DNA from: Daucus carota subsp. sativus
Lineage: Eukaryota; Streptophyta; Magnoliopsida; Apiales; Apiaceae
Length of the DNA: 64,000 nucleotides
Direction of reading: 5' to 3'
Assembly: GCF_001625215.2 (NCBI RefSeq)
Contig: NC_030386.2
Span: forward strand, 38,133,296-38,197,295
The notes below the pieces were generated by a model, which was not told the DNA's origin, ran no database searches, and was given only the letters and a program-made list of their open reading frames with translations. Made by a program: the position numbers and the translations under genes. The stretch's first letter is position 1. Each line of letters begins with the position of its first letter. Shown piece by piece: positions 35,601 to 45,818 of this stretch.

Positions 35601-38600
35601 TTACATATATATAGATATATATATGTATATACCTGTGTGTATATATATGTATTATATTTATGAGATATGTATGTAGAAACATATATGTGTGTACATAAGT
35701 ATACATTTATAACACATAATTATATACATAACATACACTTGTATATATAACACATAAAGCATGTCTATTTTTGATAGTGTTTGTAATGGCTGAATCCGGA
35801 AAGAGTAATGAAGTAATTGATCCCAAAACTGATCCTAAACATAAGGCTAAGTCAACTGATCCCGGATGGAAGTATGGATATTGGCCTGATCCACAAGTGA
35901 AAGGCTGTATTGAATGTATTCTTTGTGGAAAACAAGTAAAACAGGGGATCAATAGACTCAAGCAACACTTGACTGGTAATTATGCCGATATAAGCAAGTG
36001 TCCGAATGCAACAACTGAAATCAGGAGAGAAATGCAAGAAGCATTGATAAGCAAGAAAAGGAAACAACCTGTCATATTAGATGACTATGGTGATGAAGGC
36101 AGTGACGAGGTTCAAGAGATATCAGGCCATACTACTCAATCAACCGGCGCCTCTGCATTTTTTCCCGTTCCAAGTTCCGGGACTTCTGCAAAAAGAAAAA
36201 GAGCAGGAACTCTCTATGAGTTTGCAAAACCTCAAGCTCCACCTCCAAAGCCTACAAAAACCATTGCATCTATCTTAAGGAAGACTCCTGAAGAAGTTGT
36301 TCATGATAGGCATCGCAAGGATTTAAAACAAACTACTTTGGACAATATTCGGAGGACACCTGAAGAAAAGGAAAGGGTGCATATACACATTGCAAAGTTC
36401 TTCTACGCATGTGGAATACCGTTTAATGCTGCAAACTCGAGACATTATGAAGTGATGATTGAGTCAGTGGGCCAATATGGACCTGGTTTAGTTCCTCCAT
36501 CTTATCACCAACTAAGAGTCCCTTTGCTTGAAAAGGTGAAGAAACAAACTGACCAGCTACGATTGAAACATGAAAGTGCTTGGAAAAAATATGGATGTAC
36601 CCTCATGTCAGATGGATGGACAGATAGAAGAGGCAGGCACCTGATTAATTTCCTTGCAAATAGCCCAGATGGAACATTTTTTATGGGTTCTGTGGATGCT
36701 TCGAGTGAGTCACACGATCATTTGATGTTGGCAGACTTGTTACAAGCCAAAATTGAAGAGATCGGAAAGGAGTATGTGGTTCAAATCGTAACTGATAATG
36801 GTGCTAACTACAAGAAGGCAGGTCAATTACTAACAACGGAAAGATTCCCAACAATGTTTTGGACTCCTTGCGCTGCTCACTGCATAGATTTGATGTTGGA
36901 GGATGTCGGTAGCTACAAAGTATTTGATGCCACAATCAAGAACGCAAAAAGGATAACAACATTTATTTATAGGCATGGTCGTCTTCATAATGCAATGAAG
37001 GTTAAAACAGGAGGCAGAGAACTTGTGAGACCTGGAGCGACTAGATTTGCCACATCTTTTCTCACACTGCAGTGTTTATTCAAATTCCAAGATGCATTGA
37101 GGCAGCTCTTTGTAAGTGAGGACTGGAGCAGGTCAAGTTTGGCTAAAACAGAGGCTGGAAAACAGGTTTATGACTTGATTATGTCAACTGCACTATGGAA
37201 TAATATTGCAAATTGTATCAGGGCTGCACAACCGCTTCTTGTTGCCTTGAGAGTAGTCGATGCTGATGAACAACCAGCAATGCCAGAACTTGTTGTTGCT
37301 ATGGAACATGCCAAGAAAACTATCAAAGATTCTTTTGAAAACAATGCATCACTTTGCAAATTTGTTATTGACATCATTGAGAAACGCTGGGATACGCAGA
37401 TGGGGGTTCAAATACATGCTGCTGGTTTGTTTTTAAATCCTGGAAAGTTCTTTGACATACAAGAGAAAGACTATCGTAATGCTTGCAAACTCCGGGAAGA
37501 TTTCAATGATGTTTTGGAGAAGATGGTGCCTGATATTGAGACTAGGAATTTGGTAAGTAACCAAACTGATAACTACGAGCATACGAGAGAGAACTTTGCA
37601 AGACAAATGGCAATTGATCAAAGAAAAACGAAGAGTCCTCGTAAGTAAACCTAGTACTTCAGTATTCCATTTAATATAACTATGAGCAGGTCACTTAATT
37701 TTTTATATATTGAATATGTTAGTTGACTGGTGGAGTGCTTTTGGGGGTCGCGCACCTGACCTAGCAATGATAGCGAAACGGATTGTTGGCCTTTGCTGCT
37801 CTTCATCAGGCTGTGAGCGAAACTGGAGCACCTTTGAGTTTGTAAGAACATTCATTTTACATTTTAGAAATTAGTTGCTTAGCACCAGTTGGAGATTTAC
37901 GATTTATACCATTTTATTTCTTTGCATATTGTATAGATTCACACTAAAAGAAGAAATCGCTTGGAACATAAGAGGCTGAATGATCTCGTGTATATCCAGT
38001 ACAATGAAAAGATTGCAGAGCGATTCCAAAAGCGCCGTGAGCTTGGAGATAAGTTCGATCCAATTGCGCTCGAAGACTTTAACTGGAGTGGTGAATGGGT
38101 AGGTAATGCAGATGGTGATTCTGTTCATCCTGGAGAAGATCTGCTATGGGAACATGTTGTTATAGCTGCTGGTCCGGCAAGTGCAGTGCGTAATCTTCGT
38201 AATAGAAATCGTGATAAAGGTGGCGAAACTAATACAAACACCAGGGAGATTTTATCATATAATCGACATCGTAATGGTGCAGGTTCTTCTCGTGCGCACA
38301 CTTCACGTACTTTTCACTTGCACGATTCTGAAAGTGAAGAAGTCCAGGACAATGACATATTGTCAAATGAAAATGATGACGAAGATATTGATGATGATTA
38401 CGGGGAAATACCGAGTGCAACTCAAAGTCGACCCGGAAATGAAGAACAGCCTTTTCTTGATGATTTTATCATCTAGTTTATCATAGTTTTCTTGTAGAAA
38501 TTACTAGATTTGTATGTTTTAGACCTGTTCCTCTTAACTTTATATAATATTTACTTTTGGTATTTAATTATAGTTAATCTATGCTATTTTATTATAACAT

Positions 38601-40678
38601 ATAAATATATGTATATAAAAAATATAATCAATATATTATTAAACGTATAATCCGTCTAATTACCGCCTAGGCGCTCGCCTAACCGCCTAGGCAGTTAGGC
38701 GGTGGACTATCGTCTAGCCTCGCCTTTACGCCTTAACAAGTATGCACCAGAGTACTGTAGTACTGGTGAATTAGAGGAATTAATCCTCTCAGCTTGGTTC
38801 ACAGCTCTATGATCCATCCATACGATAACATTTCTTCTTGCATCACCACTCCAGGAAACTGTTACAGGTTCACCATCGGAATCGACAGCAACTGCGACAC
38901 AGAAATCTATTTTATCAGTCTTTATCTAATACAAGTACAACTAACACTACTTATCAAAATAACAAAATTAAAAATATCAGCCAAAGATACTAAATACCGA
39001 GGGAACAAGTAGCTGCAAAACCCAATCCTTTTACTTCATTTGCATTAACTTTCGCAAGGGAACGTGCAGATTTAACAGCGGAACATACAGCAAGCCATAT
39101 ATCAGTAGAAGATTGCTGAAATTGGAGAAAATTAAAAGTCAGCTAAATATGGTAATATATTTATGCAACACAATCGCTTGCTTGTGTTCTTCCAAAATCA
39201 AAACTATTTGGGCAATTGACAAGGATAGAAAAAATATCTTTCGATTGACAATTGCCTAGCAAATCAATTAAATAGGCACTATAAGGCTTGTTTGTTTTTG
39301 TTGAATATAATCAAGTGTCCAGAACTTGATAGAAAGTTGTAACGCAACAAAGTTTCGCCATGTCCTGGATAATCAAATCTGCAGGTAAATGCTGTACTGA
39401 AACTACAGTAATGTCCAAACCTTTAATACCTCAATACAATCGCCTTGCTTCCAGATTTGAATCGGGCTACTAGCAGAACCTAGGAGTTTTCCGCTCTCGT
39501 CAAATAGACCTATGCCAAACCAAAAATGTCACCATCAACTGCGCCTCTTAGACTCTTACCTGGCATGTCAAGCCTGTGTGTTTCATGCATTTATAGAAAT
39601 ATAGCATATAGAGGGCCCAATATGATTTACATGTGGGTTGTCCCAGAAATAGTCAAAACTCAAAAGTTATTTCAACATACTACAACAGGAACAATTAATA
39701 ACAATATTGGGGTTACAAACCAATTATAACAGGTCCTTTTTGAAGTATCAACAGAGATAGAAACTAGCCGCAAAACAATTTGATAGGTGCAATTACGCAT
39801 AACAATACACTTGGCCAAATTTATCACAACATGGGACCACACAGTTAAGTGGACATTTTAGGAAGTTTGTCAAGAACGGCTAAACCTCTACCAACTTGTT
39901 GCAGAAGGACAAGTTATCGTGGACACAAAAGACTACCAAAGCTTGAAAGTTAACATATGAGACATGACGTAGGATAAGTATAGAAAAGGGTTGAAATTAG
40001 GGGATGGAAACACAAATGTTTCCTCGAATATGTCATATAATTAACTTCGCCTAATATTGGAACCTCCTTATATGTTTAGTAACACCTTAGTCATCTGATT
40101 CCTAACAGTTAAGTACACTATAAAATTAAATTCTGGAATATTCCCAATCAGATCATACAGATATTTAGTTCTAAATACACTCATGTCTATAAAGATATAA
40201 AAATGATTAACAACTTATTAATTCGTACTTCTCATCAAGACATTAAAGTCATACTCGTATATTGAAACTACTTGATCACTCCACACCAGGTACTCCGGAA
40301 AGTGATGTACTAACTCAATTACTAGCACAGTTTCTCCAGAGGAACTGACATTAACACAGTGCAGCTCTAGCACGAAAAGGAGCTCATAAAATTCCACATA
40401 AATTACTTTCGTGCAGTTCTGTTAAATTCTGTTAATATACTCAACCACATATTTCATAACCCTAGCATAAATGCAAACACATTAATAACTAACATCTCGC
40501 GAAAATAATTGTTCCGCACTCTTTTAAATTTAAATTTACTAAAACTACAAAACACGTGTTCTCGAACTAAAACTGTTTACGATTAATAAAGTGAGAGGGT
40601 AAAGGGACCTGCACGGGCGCTACCAGTGCCAACATCGATACCGAGAAAAACGGAGCGGCACGGAGAGGAGGAAGACAT
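29614..40678 (-). CDS. FGGY carbohydrate (pentulose) kinase, coding exon split by a hAT element
   Basis: Fifteen exons: 40678-40609, 39509-39430, 39115-38998, 38891-38745 continued at 35160-35129, 34988-34906, 34823-34642, 33764-33703, 33574-33466, 33366-33253, 32315-32196, 31601-31481, 31402-31246, 30605-30533, 30262-30135 and 29736-29614. Without the insert they sum to 572 codons in one frame. The N-terminal phosphate site [14 protein letters not shown], the core [15 protein letters not shown], the FGGY signature [19 protein letters not shown] and the C-terminal [10 protein letters not shown] all fit plant FGGY kinases; the closest animal family phosphorylates D-ribulose. Exon 4 is interrupted after SPVLQYSG by the hAT element at 35169-38744. 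Simple read-through meets a stop about 13 codons into the element, leaving about 150 residues. All other exons look undamaged, so the allele was functional until recently or is rescued by splicing or excision. Confidence 0.9.
30469..30504. repeat. Microsatellite (GT)n-(AT)n
   Basis: A (GT)8 run followed by TATT and (TA)8-9, in a FGGY-kinase intron close to its donor (intron begins at 30532 on the minus strand). Confidence 0.9.
31848..32075. mobile_element. Stowaway-like MITE in a FGGY-kinase intron
   Basis: CTCCCTTTGTTTTTTAATAT at the left end and AAAAACAAAGGGAG at the right, with TA flanks. It lies in the intron between the exons at 31481-31601 and 32196-32315. Confidence 0.8.
32090..32198. 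repeat. Imperfect direct duplication reaching a splice donor
   Basis: GGATTTAGGAAGTGATATAT with following TTTTAACAGATAA (about 32094-32128) recurs as GGATATAGGAAGTGATATGT with TTTTACAGATAA (about 32151-32188). The second copy runs up to the donor of the FGGY exon 32196-32315. Confidence 0.7.
34147..34407. repeat. Two diverged direct copies of about 90-110 bp
   Basis: GATATAGTGACTAGG... to GTATGCAAGATTTTAAAAG (34147-34252) is repeated as GATATAGTAACTAAGG... to GCATGTAAGATTTTAAAAG (34319-34403) in a FGGY-kinase intron. Origin not recognised. Confidence 0.7.
35161..35168. repeat. Target-site duplication, left copy (CACCAGAG)
   Basis: CACCAGAG here is identical to 38745-38752 and flanks the hAT element exactly. 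Both copies are FGGY-kinase coding sequence, read as CTCTGGTG on the minus strand. Confidence 0.95.
35169..38744 (+). mobile_element. Complete-looking hAT DNA transposon (3576 bp)
   Basis: Imperfect terminal inverted repeats (left CATAGTTGTTAAGACGT; right end read inward CATACTTGTTAAGGCGT) are flanked by an identical 8-bp duplication CACCAGAG. Both subterminal regions carry the palindrome CGCCTAGGCG: three copies at 35186-35217 and one at 38664-38673, plus variants. The interior codes for one full-length transposase on the plus strand, opposite to the host gene. Intact ends, identical target copies and an open reading frame all point to a young, possibly autonomous element. Confidence 0.95.
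35786..38476 (+). CDS. hAT transposase (BED finger, DUF659, hAT dimerisation)
   Basis: Three exons, 35786-37640, 37723-37841 and 37937-38476, give 837 residues without a stop. The first ATG of the frame ([10 protein letters not shown]) is used. A BED zinc finger at about residues 25-75 has Cys44, Cys47, His61 and Cys72. A DUF659-like central part contains SDGWTD (Asp276) and VTDNGAN (Asp337). The C-terminal dimerisation region has CERNWS (Glu650) followed by [20 protein letters not shown]. These three acidic residues sit where the hAT DDE catalytic triad is expected. The intron phases join LDWWSAFGG and FEF-IHTK exactly as in relatives. The tail is acidic. All landmarks of an active enzyme are present; activity itself is inferred. 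Confidence 0.92.
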
Positions 40679-41059
40679 CGAGAAAGAGGGGATTGGGCGA
40701 GTGGGAGAGGGGATTGGAGAGAGGATTTGATGAACGTAACCGTCTCGGTCCTGTGGGGATAGAAACGGCGTCGTATCGGTTGTTGAAATTCTCTGTGGCT
40801 CTGTCATTATTGGATCGATTTTGTATATATCTCTTTTGTTTATCATTTTTACTTTTCAGATTGGGGTTTTAATTTACTGCGGTGAGTTGTGTAAAGAATG
40901 ATCAGTTAAATTAGCAGGTGGGATCTGGGATTTGCAGAATGGAAACTTGTGTTTTTTTTAGCAACAGAAAAGTCATCTGAATCGGTATGCGCAAAAACCC
41001 CATCAGACGGGTTTGAACCGGAGCCTACAAAATTCGGATTTTTTTAATAAAAACTAATA

Positions 41060-41310
41060 CTCCCTCCGTCCCCCTCATTTGTTTACATTGGGGGACGGGG
41101 GCTCGGCACGCATTCTAATGCTCTCGTAAAATGTAGTTCGGTAATTTATTTTGAACTTTTTTTTCTTCTGTATAAAAATTTGATGTTTAAATTTTTATAC
41201 AAAAAAGAAAAAATTTAAAAATAAGCTATAGAACTATGTTTTATATGCGCATTAAAATGCGTGTCGAGCAGTGTGAAAAAACTGTAAACAAATGAGGGGG
41301 ACAGAGGGAG
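41060..41310. mobile_element. Stowaway-like MITE
   Basis: CTCCCTCCGTCCCCCTCAT at the left and ATGAGGGGGACAGAGGGAG at the right, flanked by TA. The interior (GCTCGGCACGCATTCTAATG) is shared with 41527-41775. Confidence 0.88.
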
Positions 41311-41526
41311 TATGGATTTTCCTTTAAAAAACTAATATAGATTATATATTTAGCGGATTGAAGGATCAGATTTTCACAAAGTATTTGAGTTCATTAGAGG
41401 GGTTCATTAGAACTTCCAAAAAATATTTGAGTTCACTACGGTTGTTGAGATAATGTATTCGCTTTTAATTTCGTATACGTAGATATATATTTCCTCTGTC
41501 CTAAACTAAAAGTCCCCCTACTAGTA

Positions 41527-41775
41527 CTCCCTCCGTCCCCTCCAATTTTTATCGTTTGAAATGAAGGGCTCGGCACGCATTTTAAGACTCATATAAAATA
41601 TAGTTCTATAACTTATTTTTATAATTTTCTTTTTCTGAATAAAAGTTTAAACATTGAATTTTTATTCAGAAAAATAAAATTTTAGAAATAAGCTATGGAA
41701 CAATACTTTATATGAGTCTTAAAATGCGCCGAACACTCCATCGTAAACGATAAGAATTTGAGGGGACGGAGGGAG
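41527..41775. mobile_element. Stowaway-like MITE
   Basis: CTCCCTCCGTCCCCTCCAAT at the left and TTGAGGGGACGGAGGGAG at the right, flanked by TA. Same subfamily as the neighbouring copy. Confidence 0.88.
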
Positions 41776-42359
41776 TAGTTTTTAAGAAAATTAAATTGAT
41801 CAATGTTTGATTAAATATTAAACATAATTATATATATATATATATATTATTTAATATAATAAATGATTACACTTCAAAATATATTAAATATAGTTTTCAA
41901 TTGTATTTTTTGTTTATCTTCATTATTTAATATTCAGGCAAAATTTAGTCAAATTAATCACTACAACGTCGGAAAAAATATATATTATGAGAAAGAGCGA
42001 GTAAACGATCAACTAGATATAATTGAAATAAAAATTAAGATAAATTTCTTTATGAAATTACTGACCCACCCACGATTCATCAAAAAAATTTCATCAAGCC
42101 ACGCCTATCAAAATTTTTTTAAAATTGCAATTCAAAAAAACACAGATCATTTGCTGGTGGAGTTTAATATATTGAAGTTAAAATTCTAAAGCAAAAAACT
42201 CGGTGATTGATATAATATTAACGATATACTTAAATATTCTTATTAAAACATATACTATCATTTTAGCGACAGTAATGTTCTTGGGCCTTTGGCCTAAGTT
42301 TACTAAGGGCAAGAGTGTCAAAGCAATTTTTGTTAGCACCCTTGTTGTAAATGCTCTAA

Positions 42360-42735
42360 GAGCAAGTCCAAGAGTGCCTCAAATTGTTGTCCTAAATTAA
42401 AATTTAAGGCATTTGATAAAAAAGACTGCTCCAACAATGTCCTAGTGATGCTTTATATCACTAGGACAACTTCTTCAAGCCCTATTTTTGAGGCACTCTC
42501 TCTCCTTGCCTTATCCCATATTTTATAATAAATTTCTATCTACACCCTCTTTCTCTCTCTACTTTATATTTTATTTTAATGATGAAAGTGAACTTTTAAT
42601 AATAAAATATTAAACAAATAGAGAAAATAAGGCACATTGTTGTAGTTGAAGTTGGTTGAATATGTCCTAAACTACTAAGACATAATTTTTTATATTATAT
42701 TTAGGGCTTCAACTAGGACACTGTTGGACTTGCTC
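42360..42735. mobile_element. Harbinger-type MITE abutting the UGT stop codon
   Basis: Inverted ends GAGCAAGTCC / GGACTTGCTC are flanked by TAA at 42357-42359 and 42736-42738, the 3-bp target of PIF/Harbinger elements. On the minus strand the last codon of the glycosyltransferase gene, TAG, takes TA from the target copy and G from the first base of the element. The element would therefore be the first part of the 3' UTR. Confidence 0.82.
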
Positions 42736-44351
42736 TAAGCGGTGATCATTTCTAGCAGGCGTTGAAAATTTTGAGTTGAGCTGCCATGAGGTCCAACAGC
42801 CTCGATTGCAAGCTCCTTGTAAGCTGTGGCTTGTTTGCTAAACATTTTTCCTTTCTCCTGCAACAAAACTTGTTGCAGGGCATCCATAGCTCCTTCTTTC
42901 GTAAACATTCCCCCACCTATCCGCACCCCAATTTTGTACACATTTTCAATCATCCATGTGTTGAGTGATTGATCTCCCAAGAAGGGTCTGCAGATGAGTG
43001 GCACACCAGCTGCAATACTCTCCATCACCGAGCCCCATCCGCTATGAGTTATGAAAACTCCGGTAGCAGGATGAGATAAAACTTGAACCTGCGGTGCCCA
43101 TGCCACAATTTTCCCGAGCTCACGAGTCCTCTCCAGAAATCCTGAGGGCAAATATTTCTTGAGATCATCTTTCATAGACCAAAGAAATGGAGTAGCGCTT
43201 GCTTCTAGAGCTTCAGCCAATGCGACTATTTCATTTTCTGGGAGCTTAGCCCTGGTACCGAAACCAATGTATGCTACAGACTTGGGATGATGCTTTTCGA
43301 GCCATGGTAAGCAGCCATATTCATCGGAAACTGATGACTGTGGGGGAGATTCAAGGCTAATGGGACATATAGAGAAGACTTGCTTAAACTTGGATTTGAG
43401 GTTTTTGATGAGATCAGGATCTAGCTCCTCAAAGGAGCTTATGACAAGAGCATCTGCCCGAACTAATTCTTCTCCCATTTTATACAGCATTACGAAGAAA
43501 GGCCACTCTAGGTTCCCAAATATAATCCCAGCAGGCAAGTCACCAATTCTGAAGCCCAAAAATCCAGGAATGAAGTTGAGCTTCTCATTCATACGGCCTT
43601 CATTGCCTACACCAGAAATTGAGATTAAATACTAATTGCCCAACCTTAATGTTCAATTGAATTGTGCAACTCATATTTTATCTTAAACAAAATTTGATCA
43701 AGGTAGTAAATGTAAATACAGTAAGGATTCTGGTAAGCCCTCCTCCCAACACGTTGAGGTTTTGGGAGAATTGTGTCTTAACCCCCCTCATATGAGCTCA
43801 GGCTCCAACATCTCGAAATTTTAGGAGAACTGACTTAAATTGTAACGAACAAGAAAATTACCTTCAACTCCAAGTGTTTGGCGGATAAGATCAGTATAAA
43901 TCTGAATGCTAAGCGAGCAAGCGCCAGCAGTCCAAAACGGCACCCACGGCACACCAATCTCTTGTGCTAAATCACAAGAAAACCACAAAAATGCATCAGC
44001 CAAGATGCACGTTATCTTCCTGTCAGAATTCAGTGTCACCTCCTCCACGCCACGGCGCAACTCATCAGCTGCAATAGCCAAAAACAAGTTGATATCCTCC
44101 ATCGGTTTCCCCACAAACACATAATTCTCAGCTACGCCGTCGTGTATGTCATGAGGAACTATGTTACTAGTTGAAGTAGTTGAGGTTTTCGAAAATAAAG
44201 AGCGGTTAAATTCGGCAGTGCAGAAAAAAGTGAATTTTACGCGAGGCGCCGCCTCTGCCAGCCTCTTAACGAAGCCGAAGAGGAGAGCGGGGTGCGATGC
44301 GAACGGAAAAGTAAGAACGGCAACATGAGGCTCCGGAGATAATGTGGCCAT
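42735..44351 (-). CDS. UDP-glycosyltransferase, UGT78-like (flavonoid 3-O type)
   Basis: Two exons, 44351-43862 and 43606-42735, give 453 residues, with the single intron at the usual UGT78 position. Such enzymes move a sugar from a UDP-sugar to the 3-hydroxyl of flavonols or anthocyanidins in the cytosol. The catalytic His is in FPFASHPALL near the N-terminus and its partner Asp is in ILADAFLWF. The C-terminal UDP-sugar (PSPG) box runs from WAPQVQVLSHPATG to FLGDQSLN. The usual HCGWNS reads HSGWGS, so the Asn that contacts the UDP phosphate is Gly. The box ends in DQ, more often seen with glucose donors than DH. The 3' end coincides with a MITE. The family is clear; sugar and acceptor are inferred. 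Confidence 0.87.
43724..43834 (-). repeat. Fossil TRIM-like repeat in the UGT intron
   Basis: Read on the gene strand, two related units (TTCTCCTAAAATTTCGAG and TTCTCCCAAAACCTCAACG) are separated by a GAGCTCATATGA-like spacer and followed by GGCTTACCAGAATCC. Order and orientation match the repeat in RLCK intron 1. It looks like a broken remnant of a terminal-repeat retrotransposon in miniature. Old; family tentative. Confidence 0.45.
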
Positions 44352-44958
44352 TGTTTAAAAATGTGTTGATTGCAGGGGTTTGTTTCAGTTTGTATGCGCA
44401 TGTATATTGTGTTTCGGAGGTGGTAGGCTGTCGATTTATGAATGATGCTGCGTAGTAAACGTGGTGATGTCCTACTTACCGTACTACTACTTAGCAAGAA
44501 GCAATAATTGTGGTTTGTTGGAACGGATGGCTTAGGATACCAGAGCGTTGCAGTCTGGTTCATTGGCCTCATAAATGCTGGAGGCAAGGACAGCAGGTGC
44601 AATATGCGTGCTTCAAAGGTTTTGACTTTTGATCGAGGATGTCGAATTAATTATTTTTTTTTTTTAAACAAAAGTGTTAATCTAATAATCGAAAGTCATA
44701 CGGCATCTGCACCAATAATGGAGTCGAACAAACTGGAAATTGCAATCGCATGTTCTCACGAAAAGACAGTTAAACGATATTTTGAAGATAAAGTATATAC
44801 AAATACAAATATCCGCTTCATGCATCCTCGTTAAATCACCGGTACCCTCTTCATCATGCTCTAATATAGTACTCGTTTGAGCTATCGACCAGAACTGCGA
44901 TTCCGTGCAAACTTTCATCATCTAATTAAATTTAAAATTTTGTACAGCTAATATGATA
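44352..44958. other. Promoter side of the UGT gene, no gene seen
   Basis: Non-coding flank upstream of the glycosyltransferase start. Overlapping short frames on both strands show no domain. Confidence 0.45.
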
Positions 44959-45818
44959 TTCCCTCAGTCTAGTCAAATTGTTTACGAACTGTTTGCACGT
45001 ATTTTCAAACTCTTGTAAAATATAGTTCTATAACGTATTTTGAATTGTTTCTCTTTTTGAATAAAAGTTTAAATGTCAAATTTTTTTTCGGGAATTTATT
45101 TTTGAATTGTTTCTCTTTTTGAATAAAAGTTTAAATGTCAAATTTTTTTCGGGAATTTATTTTCTTAAAAAAATATATTACGTAAGTATACATTAGGGTT
45201 AATTATCAAGTTGATCACTGAAGTAGACTCAATGTATCAAGTTGGTCACTGAACTCAAAACGGTATCAAGATGGTCACTAAAGCGGCCATAAATATCAAA
45301 CAAGTACCTTAAAATATAAGTTCAAGCAGTAAAAATATTATTTATAAAGTTTTACATATTATTTTTGAATGTTACCAAAACCAAGTATAAAGTGATGACA
45401 TCTAATATTTATGACAAAAAATTTAGATTTTATCAAGTTTATTTATTATTTATTTTTAATTAAAACAAATAAATAACTATATAATAAAATATAAATAATA
45501 AATAAACTTGATAAAATATAAATATATTATTTTAAATACTAGAAGTCATAACCTTTTAGTTGGTTGTGGTAACATTTTAAAATAATGTGTCAAACTTTAT
45601 AAATAATATTTTTAGTGCTTGAACACATATTTCAAAGTATTTGTTTGATACTTATGGTCACTTCAGTGACCATCTTGATACCGTTTTGAGTTCAGTGACC
45701 AACTTGATACATTAAGCCCATTTCAGTGACCAACTTGATAATTAACCCGTATACATTATAGGGAGGCTAAAAATGTGTGCCAAAAACTAACATAAAGAAC
45801 CTGGTGGAACAGAGGGAG
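44959..45818. mobile_element. Stowaway-like MITE carrying a nested element
   Basis: The left end TTCCCTCAGTCTAGTCAAAT and right end GGAACAGAGGGAG are flanked by TA. It has an internal tandem duplication of about 62 bp (45039-45100 and 45101-45162) and is interrupted by the element at 45196-45748. Confidence 0.75.
45196..45748. mobile_element. Long-TIR MULE-like MITE nested in a Stowaway
   Basis: A perfect 10-bp duplication GTATACATTA lies at 45186-45195 and 45749-45758. The 553-bp element is nearly all inverted repeat: each arm, about 200 bp or more, begins GGGTTAATTATCAAGTTG and contains the word CAAGTTGGTCACTGAA repeatedly. A 9-11 bp target and long arms fit the Mutator superfamily. No coding capacity. 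Confidence 0.85.

Larger units (their letters stand above)
40679..42356. other. Intergenic with two Stowaway copies
   Basis: Promoter side of the FGGY kinase gene (about 40679-40900), then two Stowaway-like MITEs in direct succession (listed separately), a short partial relative at about 41490-41520 (CCTCTGTCCTAAACTAAAAG), an (AT)n run near 41830, and AT-rich DNA. No gene seen. Confidence 0.5.

Noticed and set aside
35169-38744. hAT element as a normal intron of the FGGY gene
   Set aside because: The flanking coding sequence joins seamlessly at the target site, and the element borders (CACCAGAG|CATA, TATG|CACCAGAG) are transposon ends, not splice sites, on the gene strand.
41863-42189. Open frame of 108 codons upstream of the UGT 3' end
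   Set aside because: AT-driven Ile/Lys/Asn-rich reading without any family match.
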